DNA of 64,000 nucleotides from Blastochloris tepida (GCF_003966715.1 NZ_AP018907.1:3885391-3949390); one strand, 5' to 3'. Positions 8,682 to 17,620 are shown, counted from the first letter of the stretch. The notes: generated by a model not told the origin, from the letters alone. Program-made: numbers and translations.

Positions 8682-9000
8682 GCGGCGGATCGCTGGTGCG
8701 CCGCAGGGCGCGGCGGGTGACGGGAGCCGGCAGTCTGGCGATTCGCGCGGCTCGCGCAAATCCGTTTCGGCAGCGGCGTCCGCGCTCGGGGCGCCGGCAG
8801 CGCGCGGGGCATCGCGCCTGGGCCGGCGGGAGACGGAATGGTCGCGGATGCAACCAAAGGCTTTGCGGCAGTGCACGATGCGGCGGCGGTTCGCCCCGGC
8901 CGGCGGGACGCTGCCGGAGCGGCGCGGTGACACCATGATACCGCGCGAAGCTGCCGGGGCTGTTCCGAACAGAACGGGAACGTTTCGGCAAAAAGAGAGG

Positions 9001-9044
9001 CCGGTACGGCGTCATCCGATGACGAAGCGCGTACCGGCCTTTGA
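9001..9044 (-). terminator. Hairpin with U-run on the minus strand, possible terminator
   Basis: Perfect 10-bp arms GGCCGGTACG and CGTACCGGCC enclose a second small palindrome (CGTCAT-CCG-ATGACG). On the minus strand the stem is followed by CTCTCTTTTTG, which fits a factor-independent terminator; on the plus strand only TTTG follows. No minus-strand gene is recognised between here and def, so the hairpin would end a short unannotated transcript or act as a spacer. Confidence 0.45.
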
Positions 9045-9169
9045 GTCTCGGGAAGACCACGGTGCAACTCGACGACAGACGGACAAGACGCGATCTTGAA
9101 TCGGCAGCGTCCGCCGGTCGCCGTGTCAACCAGGCGGGCGGATATGACCATGCGCGAGTGCAGTGCACA

Positions 9170-9197
9170 TTGACATGAATCAGGCCGCCGCTACGGT
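9170..9197 (+). promoter_or_regulatory. Possible sigma-70-type promoter of def
   Basis: TTGACA at 9170-9175, a 16-bp spacer, then TACGGT at 9192-9197. The -35 element is a perfect match and the -10 is poor (TAcggT), so the call rests mostly on the -35 and on position about 100 bp upstream of the def start. Confidence 0.3.
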
Positions 9198-9295
9198 CTA
9201 ATGCCTACACGCGATGCGGGTGGCCGGGCCTGGCGGCGGCAAAAGCGTTGGGCCCGTTCGTTGACCCGCCGGGTTCCATCGCCTATTTCGCCTGT

Positions 9296-9811
9296 ATGGC
9301 CATTCGCGACATTCTTGTTCTGCCCGATCCCCGGCTCAGGCTGACCTCGGCGCCCGTCGAGGCCGTCGACGACACCGTGCGGCGTCTCATCGACGACATG
9401 TTCGAGACCATGTACGACGCGCCCGGCATCGGGCTGGCGGCGATCCAGGTCGGCGAGCCGCGCCGCATCGTCACCATCGATCCCGCCCGCAAGGGCGAGG
9501 AGAAGCGGCCGCTGGTGCTGATCAATCCGGAGGTGGTGTGGTCCTCGGAGGAGAAGCGCTGCCACGAGGAGGGCTGCCTGTCGATCCCGGACTATTATGA
9601 GACGGTCGAGCGGCCGGACCGGGTGCGGGTGCGTTTCCTCGACCGCACCGGCGCGCCGCAGGAGCAGGAGTTTTCCGGCATCCTCTCCACCTGCATCCAG
9701 CACGAGATCGACCACCTCAATGGCGGCCTGTTCATCGACTACATCTCGCGCCTCAAGCGCGAGCGGGTGATGAAGAAGTTCACCAAACAGGCGCGCCGCG
9801 CCGCAGAGTGA
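9296..9811 (+). CDS. def: Peptide deformylase
   Basis: A 171-residue metalloenzyme that removes the formyl group from the initiator methionine of nascent proteins. All three signature motifs are present: GIGLAAIQ (residues 44-51), EGCLS with the metal-binding Cys94, and QHEIDH with metal ligands His136 and His140 and catalytic Glu137. The C-terminal tail ([15 protein letters not shown]) is that of type 1 bacterial deformylases. The ATG at 9296 gives the standard [15 protein letters not shown] start; an upstream in-frame extension to 9248 is not typical. The usual partner fmt does not follow: the next gene is a convergent MerR regulator. Confidence 0.96.
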   Translation: MAIRDILVLPDPRLRLTSAPVEAVDDTVRRLIDDMFETMYDAPGIGLAAIQVGEPRRIVTIDPARKGEEKRPLVLINPEVVWSSEEKRCHEEGCLSIPDYYETVERPDRVRVRFLDRTGAPQEQEFSGILSTCIQHEIDHLNGGLFIDYISRLKRERVMKKFTKQARRAAE

Positions 9812-9916
9812 TCAGAGCCACCGAATGATCAGTCGGTCGCACCGCGCCGCCGGGTGATGAGCCCGGCGCGCCGGTCGCGTGCAGCGGGAGGCCGGCCCTC
9901 GGGGCCGGATGCCGCG

Positions 9917-10375
9917 TCAGTCCGCCGGGGTGAGACGGCCGGCGCTGCTGCAGAGCGGCAGGCTGCTGCGCAGCTCCGCAATCGCCTCGTCGATCTCCTG
10001 GCGCTGCTTCTCGAGCACGGCGATCTGCTGCAGGATCGTCTCCTGCGACAACGCCAGATTGGCGGCATCGTCGCGGCCCTCGTGCAGGGCGATCATCGCC
10101 TTGATCTCGGACAGCGTGAATCCGTAGCGCTTGCCCTTGAGAATGAGGACCAGCCGGTTGCGGTCGGTGCCGCTGTAGAGGCGGGTCAGGCCTTCCCGCT
10201 TCGGGCTGAGCAGGCCCTTGTCTTCGTAAAAACGCAGCGCCCTTAAGGTTACGCCGAACTCCCGAGCGAGGTCGCCAATCGTGAAATAATCGGATCGATT
10301 CGCGATCTTGGTTTCGCTGTACCCTGTGCGTGCCTCGACGCCGCTTGCGGCGATTTCGTGCTCTTTCATCATCAT
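9917..10375 (-). CDS. MerR-family transcriptional regulator
   Basis: A 152-residue regulator. After a ~28-residue polar leader, the winged-helix DNA-binding domain reads YFTIGDLAREFGVTLRALRF YEDKGLLSPKRE (MerR signature). It continues through a dimerisation helix (LSQETILQQIAVLEKQRQEIDEAI). The C-terminus has no metal-binding cysteine pair (only LPLCSSAG), so a metal or redox ligand is not indicated; it resembles the short MerR proteins of alphaproteobacteria near lipid or stress genes. Three consecutive ATG codons (10375, 10372, 10369) are possible starts. It is divergent from the PodJ-like gene, with a ~460-bp gap between them. Confidence 0.88.
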   Translation of the reverse strand: MMMKEHEIAASGVEARTGYSETKIANRSDYFTIGDLAREFGVTLRALRFYEDKGLLSPKREGLTRLYSGTDRNRLVLILKGKRYGFTLSEIKAMIALHEGRDDAANLALSQETILQQIAVLEKQRQEIDEAIAELRSSLPLCSSAGRLTPAD

Positions 10376-10839
10376 CCCAACTCTTGTTTATCTTTATTGT
10401 GCGAATCCGTTCCGCCCGTGGACCTTCGGAAAGACGGTCACTTGTGAAAGGGCCGTCAACGGCTGCAGTCCCTGCAACTACCGTTCTGTAGGAAATTACC
10501 TCCAAAAGTGTCTCGTTCCGCACATACGCAATTTCCTCGTCTCACATGCAACAGGAAAGAGCAGACCCCCTATCCGAGCGGAATGATTAATTAGACTAAT
10601 TCAAAATTCCCCCGTGTTGAAGAGACTGCGCCGCCGCACCGTCCGTCAACGGGGGATTGAGGCCGAAACGACACACGTTGCCTCAACGCAAAGGTGCCAC
10701 TGAAGTTGCATCGGCGTTAACCGTACATTTACCGTGGCAGGAAAAAGTGCGCGGGGACGCACAGCGCCCGCGTGCCGCCGGCAATTCCGGCTCCGGCGGC
10801 CCATCCAGCGGTGCCGGCAAACGCCCGACGGGTTTGACC
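10376..10839. other. Divergent control region between MerR gene and PodJ-like gene
   Basis: About 460 bp, AT-richer than the surroundings. It holds a perfect odd palindrome AATTAGACTAATT at 10589-10601, a plausible operator. GTTAACC, a CtrA-like half site, appears in GGCGTTAACCGTACATTTACC around 10712-10732. An open frame in phase with the PodJ-like protein runs back to 10657, so a start earlier than 10840 is possible. Confidence 0.4.
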
Positions 10840-13800
10840 ATGACGCAAAGTGGATCGTGGAACCGACGCAGCACCGCTCCCGACGCGGCCGCGGATCTTG
10901 CCGCCGACGCGCTGGATGCCGCGCGGGCGGCGGCGGAGCGGGAAGGAGTTTCCCTGGAGCGCTGGCTTGAGCGCGCGCTTCAGGCCGAGGGCGGCGAGCC
11001 GGGCGAGCGCAGCGCTCCGCGGCGCGCCGCCGCCAGCGAGCGCCCCGAAGGACCGGATGTCCGGCGCGAGCCGCCGGCCCGCGAGCCCGAACCGCCCGCG
11101 CCCGGCGCCGAGGGGGTTGCGGCCGCGCTCGGCGAGGTGTCGCGCCGACTCAATGCTCTGCTTGGCGAGGTCGCCGGCGCGCCGCCGCGCGGCGCCGCAC
11201 ATCCGCGCGACGGCCTGGGACGGCCGGCCGGCCGCACCGGTTCGGAGCGGCGCAGCGGCCTGGAATCGCCGCAGCTCGATCTCCACCGCCGGCTGAACGA
11301 GCTTGCCGGCAATATCGAAGCCATGAACGAGCGTCTGTACAGCGCGGCCGAGGCGCGGCCGGGCCGGCGCCCGCTGCTCGACTCGGCGGTGGCCGAGATC
11401 AATGCCCGCCAGCGCCTGCTCGACGAGCGGGCGGGCCTGCGCGGCTACCGCTCCGATTATGATGAGGTGGCATCGCTGCGCCGCGACGTCTCCGAACTGT
11501 CGCGCAGCGTCAGCTATCTGTCGCCCTGCCGTTCGCTGGAGGCGCTCGACGCCTCGGTGCGGGCGCTGCACGCGCACGTCGAGGCGACCGCCCAGCCGGC
11601 GATCGACATCGACCAGCTCAACGACATGACGCGCATGCTGATCGAGGTGCGCGAGGGCGTGCGCGAGATGCAGGCCGAGGCCGGCATCGCCGCGCTCGGC
11701 GAGGAGCTGAAGGGCCTGCACCAGCGCTTCGACGCCCTCGACGAATCGCGACTGGAGCCGGGGGCGATCGACCGCCTCACCGGCCAGATCAGCGAGCTGC
11801 GGGCCACGCTCGAACAGTTTCCCGCCCTCACCGCCGCCGACGGCTTCACCGGCGAGCTGCAGCAGCTTGCGGCCAAGGCCGAGCGCATCGGCAGCGTGCT
11901 GGAGGATGCCGCCGCCGCACTCGAGACCCTGGAGGGGCTCGACCGCAAGATCGACAAGCTTGAGGAGTCGCTGGCCGCGACCTCGGCCGGCAGCGCCGAG
12001 GACGAGGCGCTGGAGGAGATTCGCGAGCGGCTCGACCGCCTGCAGGTCGCGCTCGAGAACACCGTCCGCAATGCGCCGATCGCCGTCGAGCGCTCGATGC
12101 TGCTCTTGGTCGACAAGCTCGATCGCCTCCAGGCGCTGGTCGCCGACGGTCCGGATCTCGGCTCGATCGACTCGCGTCTCGAGCAGATCGTCGAGCGGCT
12201 CGACCAGTCGGACAGCCGCCTCGGCCAGCTCGACGCGATCGAGCGCGGCCTGAACGACCTGTTCGCGCAGATCGAGGAATCGCGCTGCAGCGCCATCGAC
12301 GCGGCGCGCGACGCGGTGCGCAATCTCGGCATGACGCCGGTCAACGACCTGATGCGCGACCTGTCGGAGCTGCGCACGGCCCAGCGCGAAACCGAGGTGC
12401 GCACCCACGGCACGCTGGAGACGGTGCACGGCACCCTGGAGCGGGTGGTCGACCGGCTGGCGATGCTGGAGGAGGACATTGCGCGCCGCGGCGATGCGGC
12501 GCCCGGCGAGCGGGCCGAGCGCCCGGCCGCCGTCCCGCCGCCCGCTGCTTCGGTGGCACCGGCGGCGCAGGTGGCCGAGGCCGCATCTGCGCTGGTGCGC
12601 GATCTGCCGCCGGCACTTGCGCCGGACCTTTCGTCGGATCTTGGGCCGGGGCTTGCACCGAATCTTGCGCCGGAGCCGGTGTCCGAGCTGCCGCCCGATT
12701 TGCCGCTCGAACCCGGCTCGCGCATGCCGCTGCTGCGGAGCGGAACGGTCGCCACCGGGGCCGCCGCAGGCGCCGCCGCGCCCGGTCTCGGCGCCAAGCC
12801 GCTGTCGGATGCCACCTCCAAGGCGAGCTTCATCGCCGCCGCCCGCCGCGCCGCCCAGCAGGCGACCGCCGAAGGGATGCCGCCCGCCGCCGCGTCGGAC
12901 GACGATCCGGCCGAGAGCGGCGTGCGCGCCGCGCTCGCCCGCCACCGGACGCTGATCCTGGCCGGCGTGGTGCTGATGGTGATGGCCGCCGCCGCGCCGA
13001 TCGTCCTGCCGCCGATGCTCGGCAAGCTGTCGAAGGCGCCGAAGGCCGAAGCCCCGGCGATCGAGGCGCCGGCCACCGTGCCGTCCGCGCCGCCGGGCGA
13101 TCCGGCGCAAGTGCCGGCGGCTGGGCCGGCCCAGGCACCCGCCGAAACGCCTGCCGTGGCGCCTAACGTTCCTGGGCCGCAATCGTCCCTCCAGCGCGAT
13201 CCGGTCATCGCCCAGGCGCCGTCGTCCGGCGTCGTGCAGCCGGCCCTCTCCGCCGCGTCGATGCCGGCGTTCTCGGCCGGGCTCCTGGGCAGCAGCGATC
13301 CCGACATCACCGGCTCGACCCAGCCGGCCGCCGTCACGCTCGCCCCCACCGCGCCGCAACCGCTGCCGGCGGCGATCGGCCCGCAGGCGCTGCGCGAGGC
13401 GGCGCTGGCCGGGGATGCGGCGGCCCAGTTCGAGATCGCCACCCGCTATGCCGAAGGCCGCGGCGTGCCGCAGAGCTTCTCCGAGGCCCTGCGCTGGTAC
13501 GAGCGCGCGGCGCAGCAGGGCTCGATCCCGGCGGCCTACCGCCTCGGCAGCCTCTACGAGAAGGGCCAGGGCGTGACCCGCGACCTCGTCAAGGCGCGCA
13601 GCCACTACACGCGCGCCGCCGAGGCCGGCAACGCCAAGGCCATCCACAATCTCGCGGTGCTGTACGCCGAGGGGATCGACGGCAAGCCGGACTACCGGCA
13701 GGCCGGCCAGCTGTTCCGCCGCGCCGCCGATCACGGCCTGCGCGACAGCCAGTACAATCTCGGCATCCTCTATGCCCGCGGCCTGGGCGTGGAGCAGAAC

Positions 13801-14037
13801 ATGGCCGAGTCGTTCAAGTGGTTCGCACTGGCGGCGAGCCAGGGCGATACCGAGGCGCAGAAGAAGCGCGACGACGTTGCCGGCCGGCTCGATGCCCAGA
13901 CCCTGCTCGCCGCCCGGCTGGCGGTGCAGACCTGGGCGCCGCAGCCGCTCGATCCGGCCGCCAACGAGGTCCGCCCCTCAGCCGACTGGGACCGCGCCGC
14001 CGGCACGCCGAGCCGGAAGGCCATCGGCCGCTCCTGA
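10840..14037 (+). CDS. PodJ-like polar localization factor with Sel1 repeats
   Basis: A protein of about 1065 residues with the PodJ/PodJL layout. The N-terminus is short and helical, containing a VSLERWLERAL segment. Residues ~130-560 form a long, acidic coiled-coil region with many LDRLQ/LDQSDSRL-type heptads, followed by a Pro/Ala linker. A single membrane helix (LILAGVVLMVMAAAAPIVLP, about 704-724) comes next, then a second Pro/Ala linker and four Sel1/TPR-like repeats (about 856-1003, e.g. AEGRGVPQSFSEALRWYERA). In Caulobacter, PodJ marks the new cell pole and recruits development factors. Here the chain ends soon after the Sel1 repeats, with no peptidoglycan-binding domain. A strong terminator follows at 14085. 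Confidence 0.8.
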   Translation: MTQSGSWNRRSTAPDAAADLAADALDAARAAAEREGVSLERWLERALQAEGGEPGERSAPRRAAASERPEGPDVRREPPAREPEPPAPGAEGVAAALGEVSRRLNALLGEVAGAPPRGAAHPRDGLGRPAGRTGSERRSGLESPQLDLHRRLNELAGNIEAMNERLYSAAEARPGRRPLLDSAVAEINARQRLLDERAGLRGYRSDYDEVASLRRDVSELSRSVSYLSPCRSLEALDASVRALHAHVEATAQPAIDIDQLNDMTRMLIEVREGVREMQAEAGIAALGEELKGLHQRFDALDESRLEPGAIDRLTGQISELRATLEQFPALTAADGFTGELQQLAAKAERIGSVLEDAAAALETLEGLDRKIDKLEESLAATSAGSAEDEALEEIRERLDRLQVALENTVRNAPIAVERSMLLLVDKLDRLQALVADGPDLGSIDSRLEQIVERLDQSDSRLGQLDAIERGLNDLFAQIEESRCSAIDAARDAVRNLGMTPVNDLMRDLSELRTAQRETEVRTHGTLETVHGTLERVVDRLAMLEEDIARRGDAAPGERAERPAAVPPPAASVAPAAQVAEAASALVRDLPPALAPDLSSDLGPGLAPNLAPEPVSELPPDLPLEPGSRMPLLRSGTVATGAAAGAAAPGLGAKPLSDATSKASFIAAARRAAQQATAEGMPPAAASDDDPAESGVRAALARHRTLILAGVVLMVMAAAAPIVLPPMLGKLSKAPKAEAPAIEAPATVPSAPPGDPAQVPAAGPAQAPAETPAVAPNVPGPQSSLQRDPVIAQAPSSGVVQPALSAASMPAFSAGLLGSSDPDITGSTQPAAVTLAPTAPQPLPAAIGPQALREAALAGDAAAQFEIATRYAEGRGVPQSFSEALRWYERAAQQGSIPAAYRLGSLYEKGQGVTRDLVKARSHYTRAAEAGNAKAIHNLAVLYAEGIDGKPDYRQAGQLFRRAADHGLRDSQYNLGILYARGLGVEQNMAESFKWFALAASQGDTEAQKKRDDVAGRLDAQTLLAARLAVQTWAPQPLDPAANEVRPSADWDRAAGTPSRKAIGRS

Positions 14038-14084
14038 GCGCCGCCGGGGCCGCGGCCTGCGGCCGTGACCGAGTTTGAATAATA

Positions 14085-14119
14085 AACGAGGCGCCGGCAG
14101 GCCATGCCGGCGCCTCGTT
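14085..14119. terminator. Strong hairpin terminator after the PodJ-like gene
   Basis: A perfect 15-bp stem, with arms AACGAGGCGCCGGCA and TGCCGGCGCCTCGTT and a 5-nt loop (GGCCA). It is followed by CGTTCG rather than a long U-run, and preceded by AATAA, so it may act in both directions. It sits about 50 bp after the PodJ-like stop codon. Confidence 0.8.
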
Positions 14120-14290
14120 CGTTCGGGCGTCCGCCAGCCTGGGCTTGACCGGTGTTAGGGACGAATTTCGCCCCGTGTGGCCGGTGGAGCACGACGCGAC
14201 CGTCCGGATCCCGTATGAAGCGGTTGCGGAAGGTCCGGCGTGCGCTTCGGGCGAGCCCGGGCCTTCGGTTGCGTTGCAAGGCCGAACCCC

Positions 14291-15217
14291 GTGCAGATCT
14301 ATCTCCCGATCGCGGAACTGCCCGTGAACGTGTTCCTCATTCTCGGAATGGGGATCGCGGTCGGGTTCATCTCCGGCATGTTCGGCGTCGGCGGCGGGTT
14401 CCTGATGACGCCGCTGCTGATCTTCGTCGGCATTCCGCCGGCGGTGTCGGTGGTCACCGTCACCGCCCACATGGCGGCGTCCTCGGCGTCGGGCGCGATC
14501 GCCTATTGGCGGAAGGGGACGATCGATTTCGGCCTTGCCGGGGTGCTGCTGCTCGGCGGCATGGTCGGCACCGGGCTCGGCGTGTGGGTGTTCACCATCC
14601 TGCGCCGGTTCGGCCAGCTCGAACTGGCGATCGGCATCTCCTACGTGCTGCTGCTTGGCATCATCGGCAGCCTGATGATCGGCGAGAGCGTGCGGGCCAT
14701 CCTGCGCAGCCGACGCAAGACGGCACAGCCGCCGCGGCTGGCGGCCAAGCCCTGGTGGTTCGCCGAGCTGCCGCTCCGCATGCACTTCCGCCGCTCCAAC
14801 CTCGACGTCTCGGCCCTGCCTGTGCTGGCGATCGGCGGCGCCATCGGCTTTCTCGGCGCGGTGATGGGCATCAGCGGCGGCTTCATGCTGGTGCCGGCGC
14901 TGATCTACCTGCTGCGTGTGCCGACCGGCGTGGTGCTCGGCACCTCGCTGGTGCTGACGCTCGCCACCATGCTGGCGGCGGTGCTGATGCACGCGCTCTC
15001 CAGCCTGTCGCTCGATGTCGTGCTCGCCCTGATCCTGATGGTCGGCGGGGTGATGGGGGCGCAGTTCGGCGCCCGCGCCGGGCAGGCGATGCGCGGCGAG
15101 CAGCTTCGCCTGCTGCTCGGGCTCCTGGTCCTGGCGGTGGGGCTGCGCTTCCTGGTCGATCTGGCGCTGCCGCCGGAGGAGATGTTCACCGTGCTGCAGA
15201 CGGAGCGGGTGCGGTGA
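14291..15217 (+). CDS. TauE/SafE-family sulfite or anion exporter
   Basis: A 308-residue membrane protein with about eight hydrophobic segments. It carries the two glycine-rich inverted-repeat motifs of this family: GFISGMFGVGGGFLMTPLL near the N-terminus and GFLGAVMGISGGFMLVPAL in the second half. TauE/SafE proteins export sulfite, sulfoacetate or related anions. The actual substrate here is unknown. I use the GTG at 14291 because VQIYLPIAELPVN matches the typical start of rhizobial members; the open frame upstream to 14240 is a possible longer version. The stop overlaps the start of the next gene (GTGA), so the two are coupled. Confidence 0.88.
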   Translation: MQIYLPIAELPVNVFLILGMGIAVGFISGMFGVGGGFLMTPLLIFVGIPPAVSVVTVTAHMAASSASGAIAYWRKGTIDFGLAGVLLLGGMVGTGLGVWVFTILRRFGQLELAIGISYVLLLGIIGSLMIGESVRAILRSRRKTAQPPRLAAKPWWFAELPLRMHFRRSNLDVSALPVLAIGGAIGFLGAVMGISGGFMLVPALIYLLRVPTGVVLGTSLVLTLATMLAAVLMHALSSLSLDVVLALILMVGGVMGAQFGARAGQAMRGEQLRLLLGLLVLAVGLRFLVDLALPPEEMFTVLQTERVR

Positions 15218-16008
15218 GGGCGCCAGCCCCGGTGCGCCTCGCCGTCGCGGCGCTGCTGGCGCTTCCGGCTTTGCTTCTGCTGCCGGCGGCGGCCATGGCC
15301 GAGAAGCTGGTGATCTCGCTCTCCACCGACCGGGTGCAGATCGCCTCCAACTTCACCGGCGACGACATCGCGGTGTTCGGCAGCATCGACCTGCCGGCCT
15401 ATCTCACCGAAGGCATCGCCTACGACGTGGTGGTGACGGTGCAGGGGCCGCGCCAGTCCTTCACCACCCGCCGCAAGGAGCGGGTGCTCGGGTTGTGGGT
15501 CAATGTCGATTCGCGCGAGTTCGTGGAGGCGCCGGCCTATCTCGCGGTGCTGTCCAACCGGCCGCTGGCCGACATCGCCGATGGCGACGTGCAGCGGCGC
15601 GAGCGGCTCGGCATCGCCAATGTGCGCCTGCTGCAGCGCATCGGCCCCGACTATGCCGACACCGTGGCCGACGACGTGTTCCGCCAGGCCTTCGTGCGCA
15701 TCCGTGGTGGCGAGGGCCTCTATATCGAGAGCGATGCCGACGTGTCGTTCCTCACCGGCACGGTGTTCCGCGCCACCGTGCCGCTGCCGCCGAACGTGCC
15801 GACCGGCCGCTTCGACGTCGACGTCAAGGTGTTCGCCGCCGGCCAGCTCGTGGCGCGCGATCAGGCGGCGCTGACCATCAGCAAGGTTGGGTTCGAGCAT
15901 TTCGTCGCGGTCTATGCCCACGACCATGCGCTCATCTACGGCCTCGCCGTGGCGCTGATGGCACTCGGCACCGGCTGGCTGGCGAGCGTGATCTTCCGGC
16001 GGGATTGA
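15214..16008 (+). CDS. TIGR02186-family membrane-anchored periplasmic protein
   Basis: A 264-residue protein with an N-terminal signal (LAVAALLALPALLLLPAAAMA, then EKLV). A beta-rich periplasmic domain opens with LVISLSTDRVQIASNFTGDD and continues through a VFGSIDL strand. A C-terminal membrane helix (HALIYGLAVALMALGTGWLASVIF) precedes a short RRD tail. Proteins of this uncharacterised family are almost always encoded next to a TauE/SafE permease in alphaproteobacteria, suggesting a shared anion-export role. The GTG start at 15214 overlaps the permease stop by 4 bp. The 3' end faces the methyltransferase gene with only 16 bp between them. Confidence 0.85.
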   Translation: MRAPAPVRLAVAALLALPALLLLPAAAMAEKLVISLSTDRVQIASNFTGDDIAVFGSIDLPAYLTEGIAYDVVVTVQGPRQSFTTRRKERVLGLWVNVDSREFVEAPAYLAVLSNRPLADIADGDVQRRERLGIANVRLLQRIGPDYADTVADDVFRQAFVRIRGGEGLYIESDADVSFLTGTVFRATVPLPPNVPTGRFDVDVKVFAAGQLVARDQAALTISKVGFEHFVAVYAHDHALIYGLAVALMALGTGWLASVIFRRD

Positions 16009-16024
16009 TCCGAAATCCGGCCGA

Positions 16025-16954
16025 TCAGGCCGGCTGGTTTGGCTTGGCCAGCACCGCCAGCCAGCCCGGCACCGGCGCGCCGGCATCATTGCGGGCGGAG
16101 GCGGCGGCGAGCCGCAGCACCTCAAGGCCGGCGGCGGTGGCGCGGCCGCGCACATGATCGGCGCCGTGGCGGTAGCGCAGGCTGGCGTGCAGCTCGATGC
16201 CGGCCTCGCTGCGCTCAAAGGTGGCGGCGAACAGCCCGCCCGGCGACAGCACCCGCGCCGCCTGCGCGAACACCGGGCCAAGCTCGCCGACATAGACCAG
16301 CGCGTCGGCGGCGACGATCAGGTCGGCCGAGGCGGCCGGCTCGGCGGTCAAGGCGGCCAGCAGATCGGCCTGCAGCAGGTCGTCGTAGCAGCCCTTGCGG
16401 CGGGCCTGGGCCAGCATGCCGGCCGACAGATCGATGCCGACGAGTGTTGCGCAATGCGGGCGCAGCAGGGCGCCGGCGAGGCCGGTGCCGCAGCCGAGGT
16501 CGAGGCAACGGGTCGCCCGCCAGTGCGGGCCGCGGACAGTGGCGAGCGCATCCTGAAGCAGTTGCGGCCCGACATAGCCCAGCCGGTCGACCAGGGCCGC
16601 GTCGAAATCGGCGGCGTACTGGTCGAACAGCGACTGCACGTAGCCGGCGGCCATCGCATCGGCGGCTTGGCCGTCGCCCAGCCGCGCCAGCCGCAGGGCG
16701 GCGCCGAGTTCATCGTCCGGGTCGATGTCGCGGGCGTGGCGGAAGGCATCGGCCGCATCCTGGCGCGCGCCCAGGGCGTCGCGCACCTCGCCCAGCGCGA
16801 ACCAGGCGGCGGCCCAGTCCGGGGCGAGCTCGACCGCCTGCGTCAGCAGGTCGGCGGCAGCGGCAAGATCGCCGTCGCGCCGGTAGGCCAGCGCGAGGTC
16901 GTAGCGGCGGTCGGCGATCGGGTCGCCGGAGGAGCGGAAAACGGGCGAGCGCAT
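16025..16954 (-). CDS. TPR-fused SAM-dependent methyltransferase
   Basis: A 309-residue protein. The first ~100 residues form two to three tetratricopeptide-like helical pairs (YDLALAYRRDGDLAAAADLL, then AWFALGEVRDALGARQDAAD). The rest is a class I methyltransferase with the SAM motif CLDLGCGTGLAGALLRP, the acidic loop LVGIDLSAGML and motif IV-like DLIVAADALVYVGEL. The methyl acceptor is unknown; related proteins are annotated as putative TPR methyltransferases. The start at 16954 (MRSPVFRSSGDP) is chosen over 16993 because the extra residues are basic and low complexity. A 144-bp tandem repeat array lies upstream of its start. Confidence 0.85.
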   Translation of the reverse strand: MRSPVFRSSGDPIADRRYDLALAYRRDGDLAAAADLLTQAVELAPDWAAAWFALGEVRDALGARQDAADAFRHARDIDPDDELGAALRLARLGDGQAADAMAAGYVQSLFDQYAADFDAALVDRLGYVGPQLLQDALATVRGPHWRATRCLDLGCGTGLAGALLRPHCATLVGIDLSAGMLAQARRKGCYDDLLQADLLAALTAEPAASADLIVAADALVYVGELGPVFAQAARVLSPGGLFAATFERSEAGIELHASLRYRHGADHVRGRATAAGLEVLRLAAASARNDAGAPVPGWLAVLAKPNQPA

Positions 16955-17052
16955 GCGGACGGCCTTCCTCGACCGGACCGCGCCGTTTCGCAAGAGGCGA
17001 GCGCCGCTCCGCCGCGCATTTCCAACGTCCGGATGGGGCGGGGCGGGTGTTT

Positions 17053-17575
17053 CGTCCCGATCCGCGACAGGCGATGTCGCGTCCGGTCCGTCGTTTTCGA
17101 ACGGTGACGGAACGGACCATGTCCGAATCGCGGGCAGGAGTTGGCCAAGCGAGTCGGGTTTCTGAAAGGTTAGCGCAGGATGGCGCCGGAGCGGGGCGTC
17201 CCGATCTGCGACAGGCGGGGTTCCGTCCGGTCCGTCGTTTTCGAACGGCGCCGGAACGGACCATGTCCGAATCGCGGGCAGGAGTTGGCCGAGCGAGTCG
17301 GGTTTCTGAAAGGTTAGCGCAGGATGGCGCCGGCGCGGGCCGTCCCGATCTGCGACAGGTGGAGCCCCGCCCGGTCCGTCGTTTTCGAACGGCGCCGGAA
17401 CGGACCATGTCCGAATCGCGGGCAGGAGTTGGCCGAGCGAGTCGGGTTTCTGAAAGGTTAGCGCCGGGTGGCGCCGGCGCGGGCCGTCCCGATCTGCGAC
17501 AGGTGGCGTTCCGCCCGGCCCGTCGATTTCGAACGGGCGCCGAACGGACCATGTCCGAATCGCGGGTTGGCGGGG
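17053..17575. repeat. Tandem array of a 144-bp unit, about 3.6 copies
   Basis: Units begin at 17053, 17197, 17341 and 17485, marked by CGTCCCGATC followed by TGCGACAGG; the period is exactly 144 bp at four separate landmarks. Each unit also has CGGACCATGTCCGAATCGCG (17113, 17257, 17401, 17545). Each contains a hairpin GGTCCGT...ACGGACC enclosing CGTT-TTCG-AACG, a UUCG-type loop. Units 2 and 3 are nearly identical and the last is truncated and diverged. Because 144 is a multiple of 3, frames on both strands stay open across the array (48-residue repeats), but I see no evidence that it is translated. It lies between the methyltransferase and DUF6460-type genes. Confidence 0.93.
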
Positions 17576-17620
17576 TGCCGCGGCCGCGCCGGCCTTGAAT
17601 GGCGGCGTCCGTCATCCAAT

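Larger units (their letters stand above)
8682..9295. other. Intergenic gap between ampG-like gene and def
   Basis: About 610 bp without a supported gene. It should contain the promoters of two divergent genes. I see a long hairpin at 9002-9042 (listed separately), a possible sigma-70-type promoter at 9170-9197, and nothing else that I can name. Short open frames exist on both strands, but they are arginine-rich and look like products of high GC. Confidence 0.4.

Noticed and set aside
10729..13734. 1001-codon minus-strand frame opposite the PodJ-like gene
   Set aside because: No domain, extreme Arg/Gly content; the plus strand shows coiled coil, membrane helix and Sel1 repeats in the right order.
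17053..17575. CRISPR array
   Set aside because: The whole 144-bp unit repeats without unique spacers, so it is a plain tandem repeat.
16039..17598. A 519-codon plus-strand frame across the methyltransferase and the 144-bp array
   Set aside because: Most of it is antisense to the methyltransferase. The repeated 48-residue part follows from the period being a multiple of 3, and both strands are equally open.
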